From assembly GCA_016708725.1 (NCBI GenBank), contig JADJFE010000030.1:558001-622000 (forward strand): DNA of 64,000 nucleotides, read 5' to 3'. A program made the translations under genes and the position numbers. This document shows positions 41,301-49,436 of this stretch, in pieces. The notes beneath the pieces were generated by a model. It made no database searches, was not told where the DNA came from, and saw only the letters and a list, made by a program, of their open reading frames with translations. Origin of the DNA: Candidatus Aalborgicola bjergmarkensis. GTDB lineage: Bacteria; Pseudomonadota; Gammaproteobacteria; Burkholderiales; Burkholderiaceae_C. Numbering within the stretch: position 1 is the first letter of the stretch; every line of letters starts with the position of its first letter.

Positions 41301-43690
41301 ACGACGAAGGCAACGTATTGGCCCGCGCCAACGCCCTGGCCCACACCACGCAATACCAGTACGACGACGATGATCGCGTCATCAAAACCACAGACCCCGA
41401 AGGGCGCGTGACAGATACCACTTATGATACCACTTATGACAAGATCGGGCGCGTCAAGAGCGTGAAAACCGCCGCCGGAACCACCAGCTATGACTACGAC
41501 GGCGATGGCCGCATGACGGCCAGCACCGACGCGCGTGGCAAGAAAACGCAATACACCTACGACGCGGCGGGCCGCCTCAAAACGCTGGTGGATGCCGAAA
41601 ACCAGACCACCAGCGCCACATTTGATGACAACGGCAACCTGCTGACCGTGACCGACCCGCGCGGCAGAACCACCACGTACACCTACGACAAGCTCAACCG
41701 TCCGCTGACCCGCACCGATGCCAATGGCCAGCAGTGGGTCAATGTCTATGACGAAAACGGTAATCTCCAAACCCGCACCGTACCGGGTAACAAGACCACG
41801 CGATTCACCTACGACGCGCTCAACCGTGTGACGCAAGTGGACTATCCCGATGCCAGCGTGGTGCGCTTTACCTATGATGCCAATAGCAACCGCGCATCCA
41901 TGATCGACAGCACCGGCACCACCAGCTACAGCTACGATGCCCTGAACCGCCTGAGCAGCAAGACCGATCCGCAAGGCAAGGCTGTCAGCTACGCTTACGA
42001 CGGCATTGGCAACGTGACCACGCTGGGCTACCCCGGAGGTCAGAGCGTGGCGTATGCCTACGACGCCGCCGAGCGCCTGACCAGTCTGACCGATTGGCTG
42101 GGCAAAACCACCAGCTACACCTTGAACAAGGCCGCACAGGTCACGACAGCACTGTTTGGCAACGGCAGCCGCGCCGACATGGCCTACGATACAGCTGGCC
42201 GCTTGACGAGTCTGGTCAACAAAAAGGCCGATGGTTCGGTCATCTCCAGTCACGTCATGACGCTGGATGCCAATGGCAACATCACCCAATCCAGCACCCA
42301 GTTGCCCTTGCAGCCAAGCCTGGGCAACCCGGATCGCACCTTTACCTACGACCCCGCCAATCGGTTGGCCACCTACAACGGCAGCGCCGTCACGCACGAC
42401 AGCGCCGGGCGTATCACGGCCTTGTCCGGTGCGACCTACAGCTACAACGACCGCGACCAGATCACCGCAATCACTGGCAGTCAAACGGCCAGCTACGCCT
42501 ACAACGGCGACGGCCACCGCGTAACACGCAACATCAACGGCCAGAGCACGCGCTTTGTCATCGACGCCAACCGTGGCCTGCCCGAAGTGCTGGCCGAAAC
42601 CGACAACGCGGGCACGGTGCAGCGGCGCTATGTCCATGGTTACGGACTGGTCGAACAGATCGACAGCGCCAACGCCGCCAGCTACTACCACTTCGACCCC
42701 ACCGGCAACACCCTGGCCCTGACCAACGCCACCGGCGCACTGTCCGACAGCTACGCCTATACCCCCTACGGTGAAACCAACGCCAACGGCAGCACCGTCA
42801 ACCCGTTCCGCTACAGCGGCAAATACGGGGTGATGGACGATGGCAACGGCTTAATCTACATGCGGGCTAGGTTCTATCGGCCTGACGTTGCGCGGTTTAT
42901 GAGCCTGGATGCGTTACCTGGGGAAGTTAATAATCCGCAGTCGCTGAATCGGTATGCGTATGTGCGAGGGAATCCGATTATGGGGGTTGATCCGAGTGGA
43001 CGACATGGATGTGATCTTTCCGAGGATCCCGCAGGCTGCCGTGAAACGCGCCGAAAGGCAATAGCCAAATGGCAGGCACGCCAAGACAAAAAGAAAAATG
43101 AATTTCGTTCTGCGGCCGAACAGGTGTTTTCCGATTGGAATAGGAACGATATTTATGATTTTGCTAAAGGGTCTGCTGAAGGAGACTTTAAAAATGGTTT
43201 CAAGCAGGGCATAAAAGGTAAAGTATTAGCAGGCTTCTGTGGCGAAGTCACTGGCGACCTAGGGGTCATGTTGCAAGCGTTTGACCAAGATGAGCGTCAA
43301 TTCCTTATTTCCTTGTGTAAGTTGTCGTTTGACACCGCAGGAAACCCCTTGAACGCCTTGGATCATACTACTGATAAGGATTTAGAGACTTTAGGCAAGT
43401 TGTATAAGAAAACAAAATGGTGGAAGGGTGTTGAGAGCCAATTGCCTGAAGAAGTTCGTGAAAGTAGTGGAGATAATTCTGGATCGATGGCAGGCGCTAC
43501 CGCGTTTGTTGTTTTTAAAAAATTCCTATGTGTATTTGAGAAAAGAAATTCGTCCGGATTAGTAAGTTGTGGAGATGCTCCGCAGCAGAAGCCCGCACCA
43601 ACTGGATCAATTTTTATTAATCCAAACGAAGGCAGAGAAGAGCAAACAGGGGGCGGAACACTTGCTCCACATACAGAGTTTACATATTGA
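38321..43690 (+). CDS. Large exported RHS/YD-repeat protein with variable C-terminal tip
   Basis: 1789 aa. A hydrophobic segment (LLNLVTFTMFAFCAVQSHA, about residues 80-100) should act as a Sec signal. A nidogen-like region follows (about 110-285; LYIGSNGYVTFGNST), then an IPT-like stretch, an RHS shell start (GVSLFNGNVHLEATDLAVPG) and roughly 30 YD repeats (YDANGNLTKV, YDALGRVQTS) to about 1490. The RHS core ends RFYRPDVARFMSLDA ... NRYAYVRGNPIMGVDPSG. The last 225 residues are a unique tip with AT-rich, different codon use. RHS shells enclose a toxic tip that is released by self-cleavage. The ATG at 38321 lies in a CAGCC repeat; an ATG at 38471 is an alternative start. No VgrG or PAAR is seen. 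Confidence 0.85.
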   Translation: MPSPAQPSPAQPSAHSAPVVFRHASPPIFSRLAAPRCLALGGLSVFGALFMHTLPTLPRLFTILHGCIARTKACAAHTLLNLVTFTMFAFCAVQSHAALFTSDYGTVLSELSDCDDCANGPISFGAGHSLRFFGSTYSALYIGSNGYVTFGNSTTNYTSKPLDTQNIRPMIAGLFTDLDSRSDADSKAYLNASIPGQIIITWEKFGHYSRNYAVRSTFQLVVRSDQYMAAQSGDQQIGFFYDSITDNAVGSAGFGDGLAAVNPGEIAFFSGPASQLSNSAPRWFSANGGQVVAVLTLTPTTARLNVLQQFTLTGSGFTNGTTVAISDCTNDTSFVPSPANSSTSITFRCTPTLPGAKSLTVNGAVVPNVSVRFDHPARLGDVGARGVPTVKGVSLFNGNVHLEATDLAVPGKGVSFALTRSYNSYHSDLEAGRGSVSSAAPWRFNWDLKLGYVTGDTKKLWVQREDGAGENFFKDSDGVWYPIDQGNFNTLKGDTPVAGQTTLMTREGLKYIFQNPDLGGLLIGIVDHDGNGLAITRDASKRVSVVTDASGRAYSFSYYTDSYGLLRRVTDFANRYVEYTWETGASGVRLKTVRDVRGGITTYNYTPYSSSLGQGAPPAQYLLTSIMEPVGTLAATPYAALTYTYTDKVYGNWGASSVKDAEGKTWSFVYCVKLTSASACSSGATQIDPTGATGFEVTTTPPQGAVTLARFDTAGRLIEQVNANNKLSKTTPMPLAGIASQNYNLAALPTKKQSALGVTGSYGTDFDYTADKAGNLAKRTDAEGNSTQNAWLANAALLAKNLHRVETLTTATGASHGFSYTSTSGNVASYKPPGLAAIQLAYDSAGQVTAVTDSRSNTTNRSYDANGNLTKVTGPDAPLYTENTYDALGRVQTSRDKRGAITSTTYDDAGNVLSVTDALNNTVTSVYDANDNRTQVTDARGNVTRYAYDKNNRLKTVSKVLGTQTLTTTNTYDALGRITSTVNANNHTSTTTFDDEGNVLARANALAHTTQYQYDDDDRVIKTTDPEGRVTDTTYDTTYDKIGRVKSVKTAAGTTSYDYDGDGRMTASTDARGKKTQYTYDAAGRLKTLVDAENQTTSATFDDNGNLLTVTDPRGRTTTYTYDKLNRPLTRTDANGQQWVNVYDENGNLQTRTVPGNKTTRFTYDALNRVTQVDYPDASVVRFTYDANSNRASMIDSTGTTSYSYDALNRLSSKTDPQGKAVSYAYDGIGNVTTLGYPGGQSVAYAYDAAERLTSLTDWLGKTTSYTLNKAAQVTTALFGNGSRADMAYDTAGRLTSLVNKKADGSVISSHVMTLDANGNITQSSTQLPLQPSLGNPDRTFTYDPANRLATYNGSAVTHDSAGRITALSGATYSYNDRDQITAITGSQTASYAYNGDGHRVTRNINGQSTRFVIDANRGLPEVLAETDNAGTVQRRYVHGYGLVEQIDSANAASYYHFDPTGNTLALTNATGALSDSYAYTPYGETNANGSTVNPFRYSGKYGVMDDGNGLIYMRARFYRPDVARFMSLDALPGEVNNPQSLNRYAYVRGNPIMGVDPSGRHGCDLSEDPAGCRETRRKAIAKWQARQDKKKNEFRSAAEQVFSDWNRNDIYDFAKGSAEGDFKNGFKQGIKGKVLAGFCGEVTGDLGVMLQAFDQDERQFLISLCKLSFDTAGNPLNALDHTTDKDLETLGKLYKKTKWWKGVESQLPEEVRESSGDNSGSMAGATAFVVFKKFLCVFEKRNSSGLVSCGDAPQQKPAPTGSIFINPNEGREEQTGGGTLAPHTEFTY
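38326..38360 (+). repeat. Pentanucleotide tandem repeat (CAGCC)6 at the start of the RHS gene
   Basis: Six perfect CAGCC units at 38326-38355 and one imperfect unit (CAGCG) to 38360, directly after the ATG at 38321. Because the unit is 5 bp, gain or loss of one copy shifts the reading frame from this ATG. Confidence 0.9.
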
Positions 43691-43714
43691 GTTAATTGCA
43701 AGGCGCTATTTTAG

Positions 43715-43760
43715 TGATAGCTGATTCCGCTCGTTGTATAGGGGCTAGAGGCTGATTTGT
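43715..43760 (+). repeat. Hairpin repeat family member downstream of the RHS gene
   Basis: GATAGCTGATTCCGCTC to GGCTAGAGGCTGATTTG. Inner arms GCTC and GGGC can pair in RNA with a G-U. It lies between the RHS stop and the next secreted protein. Confidence 0.6.
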
Positions 43761-43836
43761 TTGGTGTCTGTTTGATACGATTCAATCGTAAAAATATAGT
43801 GCTGCGGTGTTTGGCATGTTCTGAATTAAAAACAAG

Positions 43837-45666
43837 GTGGATGTAATGCACATTATCAAAATCAAATCCTTCCTCCTGGCCGTTGCGGCTGTGTGCCTGA
43901 GCCAATGGGCCTATGGAGCCGGTGCTGCTGACACGTACACCTACGACAACCTGAACCGCCTGACCTCCGTGCGTTTTGCCAATGGGAGCGGGCAAACCTA
44001 CACCTACGACCCGGCGGGCAATATCTTGTCGATTACCAATCAGTTGGGGGCCGGGCCGGTTTGCACACTCTCGGCTAATCCGGTGTCCATTACCGCTGGG
44101 GCCAGCTCAACCTTGACTGCCAGTTGCACCCCGGCGGCGACCTCCTACACCTGGACCGGCGGCACCTGCGCGGGTACTACGGGTGCTACTTGCACGGTCA
44201 CACCCACGGCAACAACTGCCTACACCGTAGCAGGAACCAATACGAGTGGAACCAGCACGGCGGCCAGCGCGACGGTTACGGTCAGCACATGCAGCCCGAC
44301 GTTAAACCCCACCAGCGCCTCGGTTGCTGCAACTGCCAGTACCGGCAGCGTGAATGTGACATCCTCTTGCGCGTGGACGGTGACCAGCGATGCCAGTTGG
44401 CTTTCCATCACATCGGGTGCATCGGGTAACGGTAATGGCGCGGTGGCTTATGCGGTAACGGCCAATACCGCAACGACCACGCGCACTGGCACGCTGACGA
44501 TTGGCAGCAAGACCTTCACGGTGACACAGCAGGCAAGCACAACGGGCGGCGCTCCGGTTTGTACCCTCAGTGCCAATCCGTCCAGCATCACTGCGGGCGG
44601 CAGTTCAACCCTGACGGCTACATGCAACCCGACGGCAACCAGCTACATCTGGACGGGCGGAACGTGCGCGGGGACTTCTGCGGCTACTTGTGCAGTCAAA
44701 CCAACGGCTACAACGACCTACAGCGTGCAAGGCAGCAACGCAAGTGGCACCAACCAGGCAGCCACCGCGACCGTCACCGTCGCAGCCAGCACTACGTCTT
44801 ACACCGTACCTGGCACGCTGGGCAACGATGTCTTTGTCCTCACGGCAGGCAATAACTATTACGGCGGTGCTGGCAACGACACCTTCATCATCAGCTCCAA
44901 CACCTTGCGCGGAGATGTAACGGCAAAGATCGTTGATAGCGAAGGCGACAACCTCATCCAGTTGGTCGATGGCATGACCGTGACGGCAAGCGCTTTCTAC
45001 ACCGATGCCGCACAGCTCACGCTCTCCACGGGAGCCAAGGTGCAGATACTGGGGGCATCGAAATTCAAGTTCCAGGTGGGGGCCAACGCACCGGCGGGCG
45101 ATACGGCGACTGTTTTGAGCTATGCCGATTTTGTCAGCAGCCTGGGTGCCTCCCTGACCAGTGGCACGCTTCCGGCTTCGGGCACTGCGGGTTATGTTGT
45201 TCCCACTGGCTTTACGCAGGCATCAGCGCCGACTCCGGGCGTTGCTGGCAGCGCCTACACCGTGCCGGGTACCTTGGGCGAGGATGTTTTTGTGCTCTCT
45301 GCTGGCAACAACTATCTGGGCGGTGGCGGCAATGACACCTACATCATCAGCCCCTATACCTTGATCGGAGCGGTGACGGCCAAGATCATCGACAGCGAAG
45401 GTGCCAACGTGATTCAACTGGTCAAGGGAATGACGATTGCATCCAGCAGCTTCTTTAGCAACGCTGTGCAGCTGACGCTATCCAACGGTGCCAAGGTGCA
45501 AATTCTGGGCGCATCCAGCTTTAGCTACCAGTTGGGTGCCAATGCTCCGGCGGGGGAGGCGGCCAGCAGCCTGACGTATGCGCAGTTTGCCGCTGCTTTA
45601 GGTGCCAGTGTTCCGACGGGTAGTTCTGCGGTGAGTGGCAGTGCTAACTTTGTCGTCGGTGAATAG
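43837..45666 (+). CDS. Secreted YD / BACON-like / RTX-like repeat protein
   Basis: 609 aa with a signal peptide ([16 protein letters not shown]). Two YD repeats ([32 protein letters not shown]) come directly after it. Next is an alternation of Ig-like ([20 protein letters not shown], repeated near residue 245) and BACON-like ([15 protein letters not shown]) domains. Then come two copies of a 150-residue unit starting [15 protein letters not shown] / [15 protein letters not shown], each with one calcium-binding-like motif ([22 protein letters not shown]). It lacks an RHS core or toxic tip. The position 146 bp after the RHS gene and the shared YD units suggest a common origin or joint surface role (inference). 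Confidence 0.75.
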   Translation: MDVMHIIKIKSFLLAVAAVCLSQWAYGAGAADTYTYDNLNRLTSVRFANGSGQTYTYDPAGNILSITNQLGAGPVCTLSANPVSITAGASSTLTASCTPAATSYTWTGGTCAGTTGATCTVTPTATTAYTVAGTNTSGTSTAASATVTVSTCSPTLNPTSASVAATASTGSVNVTSSCAWTVTSDASWLSITSGASGNGNGAVAYAVTANTATTTRTGTLTIGSKTFTVTQQASTTGGAPVCTLSANPSSITAGGSSTLTATCNPTATSYIWTGGTCAGTSAATCAVKPTATTTYSVQGSNASGTNQAATATVTVAASTTSYTVPGTLGNDVFVLTAGNNYYGGAGNDTFIISSNTLRGDVTAKIVDSEGDNLIQLVDGMTVTASAFYTDAAQLTLSTGAKVQILGASKFKFQVGANAPAGDTATVLSYADFVSSLGASLTSGTLPASGTAGYVVPTGFTQASAPTPGVAGSAYTVPGTLGEDVFVLSAGNNYLGGGGNDTYIISPYTLIGAVTAKIIDSEGANVIQLVKGMTIASSSFFSNAVQLTLSNGAKVQILGASSFSYQLGANAPAGEAASSLTYAQFAAALGASVPTGSSAVSGSANFVVGE

Positions 45667-45831
45667 CAGCGGCTATTGAATGGTTCACTTTGTCCGTGGC
45701 GGACATGTCGTCAAGGGCCGTCACGGGCAGTCGCGGCGGACTTTCGCAATCGCGCGAGCATAAAACGTGCGACAAAACGAATGACAAAACCAATATGGGT
45801 GCGATTCGGGTGATGTGGTCGTTGGATTTAG

Positions 45832-45869
45832 CTCCCTCGCCCCAGCGGGGAGCGGGCTGGGGAGAGGGG
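45832..45869. repeat. GC-rich dispersed palindromic repeat
   Basis: CTCCCTCGCCCC, a short spacer, then GGGGAGCGGGCTGGGGAGAG. This type of imperfect CCCTC/GAGGG palindrome is a common intergenic repeat in proteobacteria (from memory). It stands alone in this window. Confidence 0.5.
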
Positions 45870-45939
45870 ACTGGCTTGTCATGGTGCGGCTCTTTGGATG
45901 TTCTGCGGTGCTGTGGATGGGGTTATTTCTGCTATATTA

Positions 45940-46516
45940 TTAATAGTTGCAGCCGCACATTTCACGAGGGCTAGCGGCCTGTTTGACTTGAAATCCTGGC
46001 TCTGTAGGCGTTGGCGGTGGTTCTGGCGCTTTTGCCTGCAATGCGGGCGGCTCGCTGCCTTTGTCTGGCCGCGCCGCTGGCGGTGCCTCTCCTTTGCCCA
46101 TCCATGCCGCCTTGCGAATCAGAATGCCCAGACTCTTGGCCGCAGGCGTGACTTTGAGCGCGTACTCGTTGGCGTCCAGCCCAAAGGGGAACTCGATGCG
46201 CCAGACCTCCATGCCAGCAGCCTGCAACTGCGGGGCCAGCTTCTGCGCCGCGCGCTCCCCGGCTTCGTCCCGGTCATAGGCAATCAGCACGCGCTCGACT
46301 CCGTTGGCTTTGAATGCCGCCAGCATCTCGTCGGTAAATCCCTCCACCCCATAGGCCGTGGTGACGTTGCGGTAACCGGCACACCAGAAGGTCAGCGCAT
46401 CAATGATGGCCTCGCACAGGATGATTTCTTTGCTGGCCTGGAGTGCGGCCAGATTGAACACGCCACGGCCACGCGCGTCATGCGCAGGCAGGTACATGTG
46501 CAGCGGTGTACCTGGG
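45940..46516 (-). pseudogene. TOPRIM-domain fragment of a DNA primase
   Basis: The translation carries a TOPRIM domain: catalytic Glu in KEIILCEAIIDALTFW, DxD-like YDRDEAGERAAQKLA, and FPFGLDANEYALKV, followed by PAAKSLGILIRKAAW. This resembles the C-terminal half of the CHC2-type primases of phages and integrative elements. The N-terminal zinc-finger and the first part of the catalytic domain are missing: upstream of about 46516 the frame only reads through the antisense of an XRE gene copy. The C-terminus ends in a hairpin repeat. It is a leftover of a mobile element. Confidence 0.8.
45942..45987 (+). repeat. Hairpin repeat family member at the 3' end of the primase fragment
   Basis: AATAGTTGCAGCCGCAC to GGCTAGCGGCCTGTTTGA. 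Its GCCTGTTTGA end is shared with the inverted member at 49134-49180. The primase reading frame ends inside it. Confidence 0.6.
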
Positions 46517-46760
46517 CGCAGGCGCTGCGTGAGTTGCGCCGGGCAAAAGGTTTGTCGCAAACCGAGCTGGGCAAGCTGGCGGGTTTGCATTACACGCATA
46601 TCGGGCGCTATGAGCGCGGGGCCTAGCGGCCTTCGGGCGATACGCTCAAGCGTTTGGCCGATGTGCTGGGGGTGACGAGTGATTATTTGCTCGAAGGTGC
46701 CGCCGACGAGGTGGCCAAAGCCCGGTTTGAAGACCATGAGCTGCTGCAGCAGTTCCACGA
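46517..46760 (+). pseudogene. Truncated duplicate of the XRE regulator gene
   Basis: Nearly identical to 46893-47136 of the intact XRE gene. It lacks the first codons, has an in-frame TAG at 46623-46625 (CGC-type codon region RGA*RPSG where the intact gene has S), and loses its C-terminus. It is joined to the primase fragment on the left. Confidence 0.85.
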
Positions 46761-46824
46761 CAAGCATGAACACTGCGGCTTCGAGCATCAAGGCATGGAT
46801 TTCAGGCAATAAATCAGGCAAAAT

Positions 46825-46838
46825 CACTCTAAATAGTG
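46825..46838. promoter_or_regulatory. Candidate operator upstream of XRE gene
   Basis: CACT CTAAAT AGTG is an inverted repeat 27 bp upstream of the XRE ATG, in the AT-rich gap. XRE regulators often bind such sites to control their own operon. Assignment is by position only. Confidence 0.35.
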
Positions 46839-46864
46839 CCGCTTTGGCGGTTGGAGTGCTGGAT

Positions 46865-47227
46865 ATGGCTGAGATGCTGGAAGGTTTTGCCAAGCGCCTG
46901 CGTGAGCTGCGCCGGGCGAAGGGTTTGTCGCAAACCGAGCTGGGCAAGCTGGCGGGTTTGCATTACACGCATATCGGTCGCTATGAGCGTGGGGCCTCGC
47001 GGCCTTCGGGCGATACGCTCAAGCGTTTGGCCGACGTGCTGGGGGTGACGAGTGATTATTTGCTCGAAGGTGCCGCCGACGAGGTGGCCAAAGCCCGGTT
47101 TGAAGACCATGAACTGCTGCAGCAGTTCCACGAGGTGGAGCAGCTGTCCGATGACGATAAGCATGTCATCAAGCGCTTGCTCGATGCTTTTCTCACCAAG
47201 AAACATTTGCAGGCGCTGGCACGGTGA
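46865..47227 (+). CDS. XRE-family transcriptional regulator
   Basis: 120 aa. Helix-turn-helix in residues about 8-65 (RLRELRRAKGLSQTELGKLA, HYTHIGRYERGASRPS, LADVLGVTSDYLLEG). A short helical C-terminal segment with ELLQQFHEVEQLSDDDKHVI may mediate dimerisation. The stop overlaps the next gene's GTG start (GTGA), so the pair is co-translated. A truncated duplicate lies just upstream. The pairing with ORF6N resembles small phage or addiction-type modules (inference). Confidence 0.9.
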   Translation: MAEMLEGFAKRLRELRRAKGLSQTELGKLAGLHYTHIGRYERGASRPSGDTLKRLADVLGVTSDYLLEGAADEVAKARFEDHELLQQFHEVEQLSDDDKHVIKRLLDAFLTKKHLQALAR

Positions 47228-47832
47228 GCACAACGAATCCGACGCCGCCAACGACTGCGCCGCTGTCCATCGGCGAGATTGCCCAGCGCATCCACCTGAT
47301 CCGGGGCCAGCGGGTGGTGCTCGATACCGATTTAGCCGCCTTCTACGGCGAGACGACCAAGCGGTTTAACCAGCAGGTCAACCGCAACCGCGCACGCTTC
47401 CCCGAAGATTTCATGTTCCAGTTGAACGAGGAAGAGTTCGCCGCTTTAAGGTTGCAAATTGCAACCTTAAAGACCGGGCGTGGGCAGCATCGCAAATACG
47501 CGCCCTACGTTTTTACAGAGCATGGCGCCATCATGGCGGCCACGCTGCTCAACAGTCCACGCGCCACCGAGTTGAGCGTCTATGTGGTGCGCGCCTTTGT
47601 GGAGCTGCGCGGCATGCTGACCAGCAACCGGGAACTGGCCTCCAAGGTGCACACCCTGGAGCGCAAGGTGTCGGTGCATGAGCGCAATATCGCGGAGCTG
47701 GTGGATTCGATGGCTGAATTGTTGGCGGCACCACCGCCACCGCCCAAGCGCTCTATCGGGTTTGTGACGCACGAGGACAAGCCCAGCAAGCCCGCCAGCT
47801 CCAAGGCAAAGGTGACGGGCAAGAAGACGTAG
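47224..47832 (+). CDS. ORF6N-domain protein
   Basis: 202 aa from a GTG start that overlaps the XRE stop. The N-terminal ORF6N domain (residues about 20-115) shows RVVLDTDLAAFYGETTKRFN, RNRARFPEDFMFQL and YAPYVFTEHGAIMAATLL. It is followed by a coiled segment (ELASKVHTLERKVSVHERNI) and a Pro/Lys-rich basic tail. ORF6N/KilA-N proteins are DNA-binding proteins of phages and mobile elements. A 29-nt perfect inverted repeat lies inside the gene (47444-47472). Confidence 0.88.
   Translation: MSTTNPTPPTTAPLSIGEIAQRIHLIRGQRVVLDTDLAAFYGETTKRFNQQVNRNRARFPEDFMFQLNEEEFAALRLQIATLKTGRGQHRKYAPYVFTEHGAIMAATLLNSPRATELSVYVVRAFVELRGMLTSNRELASKVHTLERKVSVHERNIAELVDSMAELLAAPPPPPKRSIGFVTHEDKPSKPASSKAKVTGKKT
47444..47472. 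repeat. Perfect 14-bp inverted repeat inside the ORF6N gene
   Basis: Left arm CTTTAAGGTTGCAA, single A at the centre, right arm the exact complement TTGCAACCTTAAAG. It encodes LRLQIATLK within the ORF6N domain. Confidence 0.9.
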
Positions 47833-47883
47833 CGCGCCACCGTTCAGCGTCTAAAAAAGAAGGAGTGCGTCAAGCACCACTCG

Positions 47884-48275
47884 TTAGTACAGCTTTAATT
47901 CAAGCACCAGCTCTGTAACTCGATGTTCAATATTCTGCTCTACCAGCTTTGAAGAAAGAAGAGATAAGTTTTGATTTTTGAAACCGGATTTGAATTCACC
48001 ATCAACAACCTTTTCCCAATAAAAGGAAGCGGGCACTATGAGGTGAGCTAGATCTTGATATTCAAAGGCTTGGCGCCACAGGCCGCCATCCATAATTTTG
48101 TCTCTAAGCACTCTTCTTCGGCAGGAAAGCCGCATGCCCAATACTTCACTCCAGTTTCAAGGCTGCTGAAGGTTGTAAAAGCACACCATGAATTACTATG
48201 AAATGGATCCCAGTCCCCCGACCCTAAGACACGGCGACAAGTTCGCAAGCAATCTCGCCAATGAATGTTTTCCAT
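47884..48275 (-). pseudogene. Probable immunity gene for the orphan RHS tip, frameshifted
   Basis: Translation from 48275 gives [20 protein letters not shown] ... WACGFPAEEE in one frame, then similar-quality sequence continues in another frame from about 48120 (LRDKIMDGGLWRQAFEYQDL ... HRVTELVLELKLY). One indel near 48105-48125 separates the halves; joined, the product would be about 130 aa. Small, acidic, no signal peptide. Placed directly downstream of an RHS toxin-like tip and overlapping its 3' end by 80 bp, as expected for an immunity gene. The start is the first ATG after the toxin domain. Confidence 0.6.
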
Positions 48276-48930
48276 TTATGACTCTCCAGGATTGAGATTT
48301 CAGGGTTTTTGGGGGTTCGTACGGAAAAACAACAAACGTATCGCTGCCCCGCTTCTTGGCATGAAAGTGTGGGCAAGGGTGCTCAGCATCGGCTGGATGT
48401 TCAACTAACTCGCCTCCATTTGGACCAGCATATCCATGGGGATCATTTCCAATTTGCTGCCTGAAGCGTGTGTACGAAATCTGATCCGCCACCGACCTAG
48501 GTTTGTTAAACATGTCCCAACCTATAGGTGTCCACCCGCTACCAACTCCTGCGTGCGCAGAGGCTTGCAAAAAGGCAGCTGTTCTTGATGGATACCCGCT
48601 ACACTTATTTTCAGGCTCGCAAAATTTTTTTACAGAATCAACAGCGTTGCTAACCGCCTTCTGTCCCTGAGGCGTGCTCATCGCCATAGCACCAGTAATC
48701 GCGGCAGCACAACCTAAAGCAAATGGACCGCAGAATACTGCCGCACCTTGCGCCTGCAATCCCAGGGGATCGCTGTAGCTCAGCGGATTGCCACCGACAT
48801 AGGCAAAGGTATTAATGCCCCCGCGCAGCCCAATCGGATCACTCTGCCGATACCTCCCCTGCCTTGGGTCGTATTCCCGATGCCAATTCTGCAGCAGTCC
48901 AGTTTCCGCATCAAACACCTGAACAGTTGC
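48196..48930 (-). pseudogene. Orphan RHS core end with toxin-like C-terminal tip
   Basis: The readable part begins with the end of an RHS core ([50 protein letters not shown]), then a unique tip of about 170 residues with [20 protein letters not shown]. The RHS shell and start are absent, so it is an orphan tip of the kind used to exchange RHS specificities. The His-rich motif [10 protein letters not shown] could be part of a nuclease active site (inference). The N-terminal region upstream of 48930 is not RHS-like. Confidence 0.75.
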
Positions 48931-49133
48931 GCCCGACACCCGCGCACCGTAAACACAGCCGTTTTTCCTAGGTCTGGTGCGGGTTTGACAGCGATTGCGC
49001 TGGAGGGTTTGCATGGGGTGGGATGAATTTTTTCTAGAGGCACATTCTGCCCTACACGCGTGTGCGGCCAGGAGCTCATGCAATCCGGTGCGCGTCAGCG
49101 CACTGGCAAGGGCTTTTCAGAGGCTTTTGTGCA

Positions 49134-49180
49134 TCAAACAGGCCTGTATCCCGCATAGAACGTGCGTGAACAGATACTAA
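49134..49180 (-). repeat. Hairpin repeat family member, inverted
   Basis: Read on the plus strand: CTGT (49144-49147) pairs with ACAG (49170-49173), and CGCA (49152-49155) pairs with TGCG (49163-49166). Its outer end TCAAACAGGCC is the complement of the end of the member at 45942-45987. Confidence 0.65.
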
Positions 49181-49396
49181 AGATATAGCGCATGCATTCC
49201 TTCCTTAGCCGCTGGATGCGCGGCGTGCAGGCTGTTGGTCTTTGGCTGCCCGGCTGTTTGACTTGGGGAGGGCCTGTCTGTGAGCACCGGACTGGCCTGT
49301 TTATGCGTTGCCCTGCGCGGCACGCGCCTGGCTTTGACTGCTCGGTGCAGGCAAACGTGACGAAGCGGCCACGTCGCAATCACTATCGTTTTCATA

Positions 49397-49436
49397 TCTG
49401 ACTGCGCACATTGCACGGGCGCTAGCGGCTAATTTG
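49397..49436 (+). repeat. Hairpin repeat family member at the 3' end of the recombinase fragment
   Basis: CTGACTGCGCACATTGCAC to GCTAGCGGCTAATTTG. The recombinase stop codon (49429) lies inside it. The 216 bp between this and the repeat at 49134 contain no gene I can support. Confidence 0.55.

Noticed and set aside
39149..42691. Two very long open frames (over 560 codons each) on the minus strand opposite the RHS gene
   Set aside because: They mirror the repeated YD codons of the RHS gene; their translations are low-complexity Gly/Val/Arg-rich, with no start site or known family. The plus strand carries clear RHS motifs.
45940..46947. A full 335-aa minus-strand protein containing the TOPRIM domain
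   Set aside because: The first 145 residues are the antisense of the XRE gene and its duplicate; only the part below about 46516 resembles primase.
49184..49396. Short open frames between two hairpin repeats
   Set aside because: No ribosome site, no recognisable sequence, overlapping frames on both strands.
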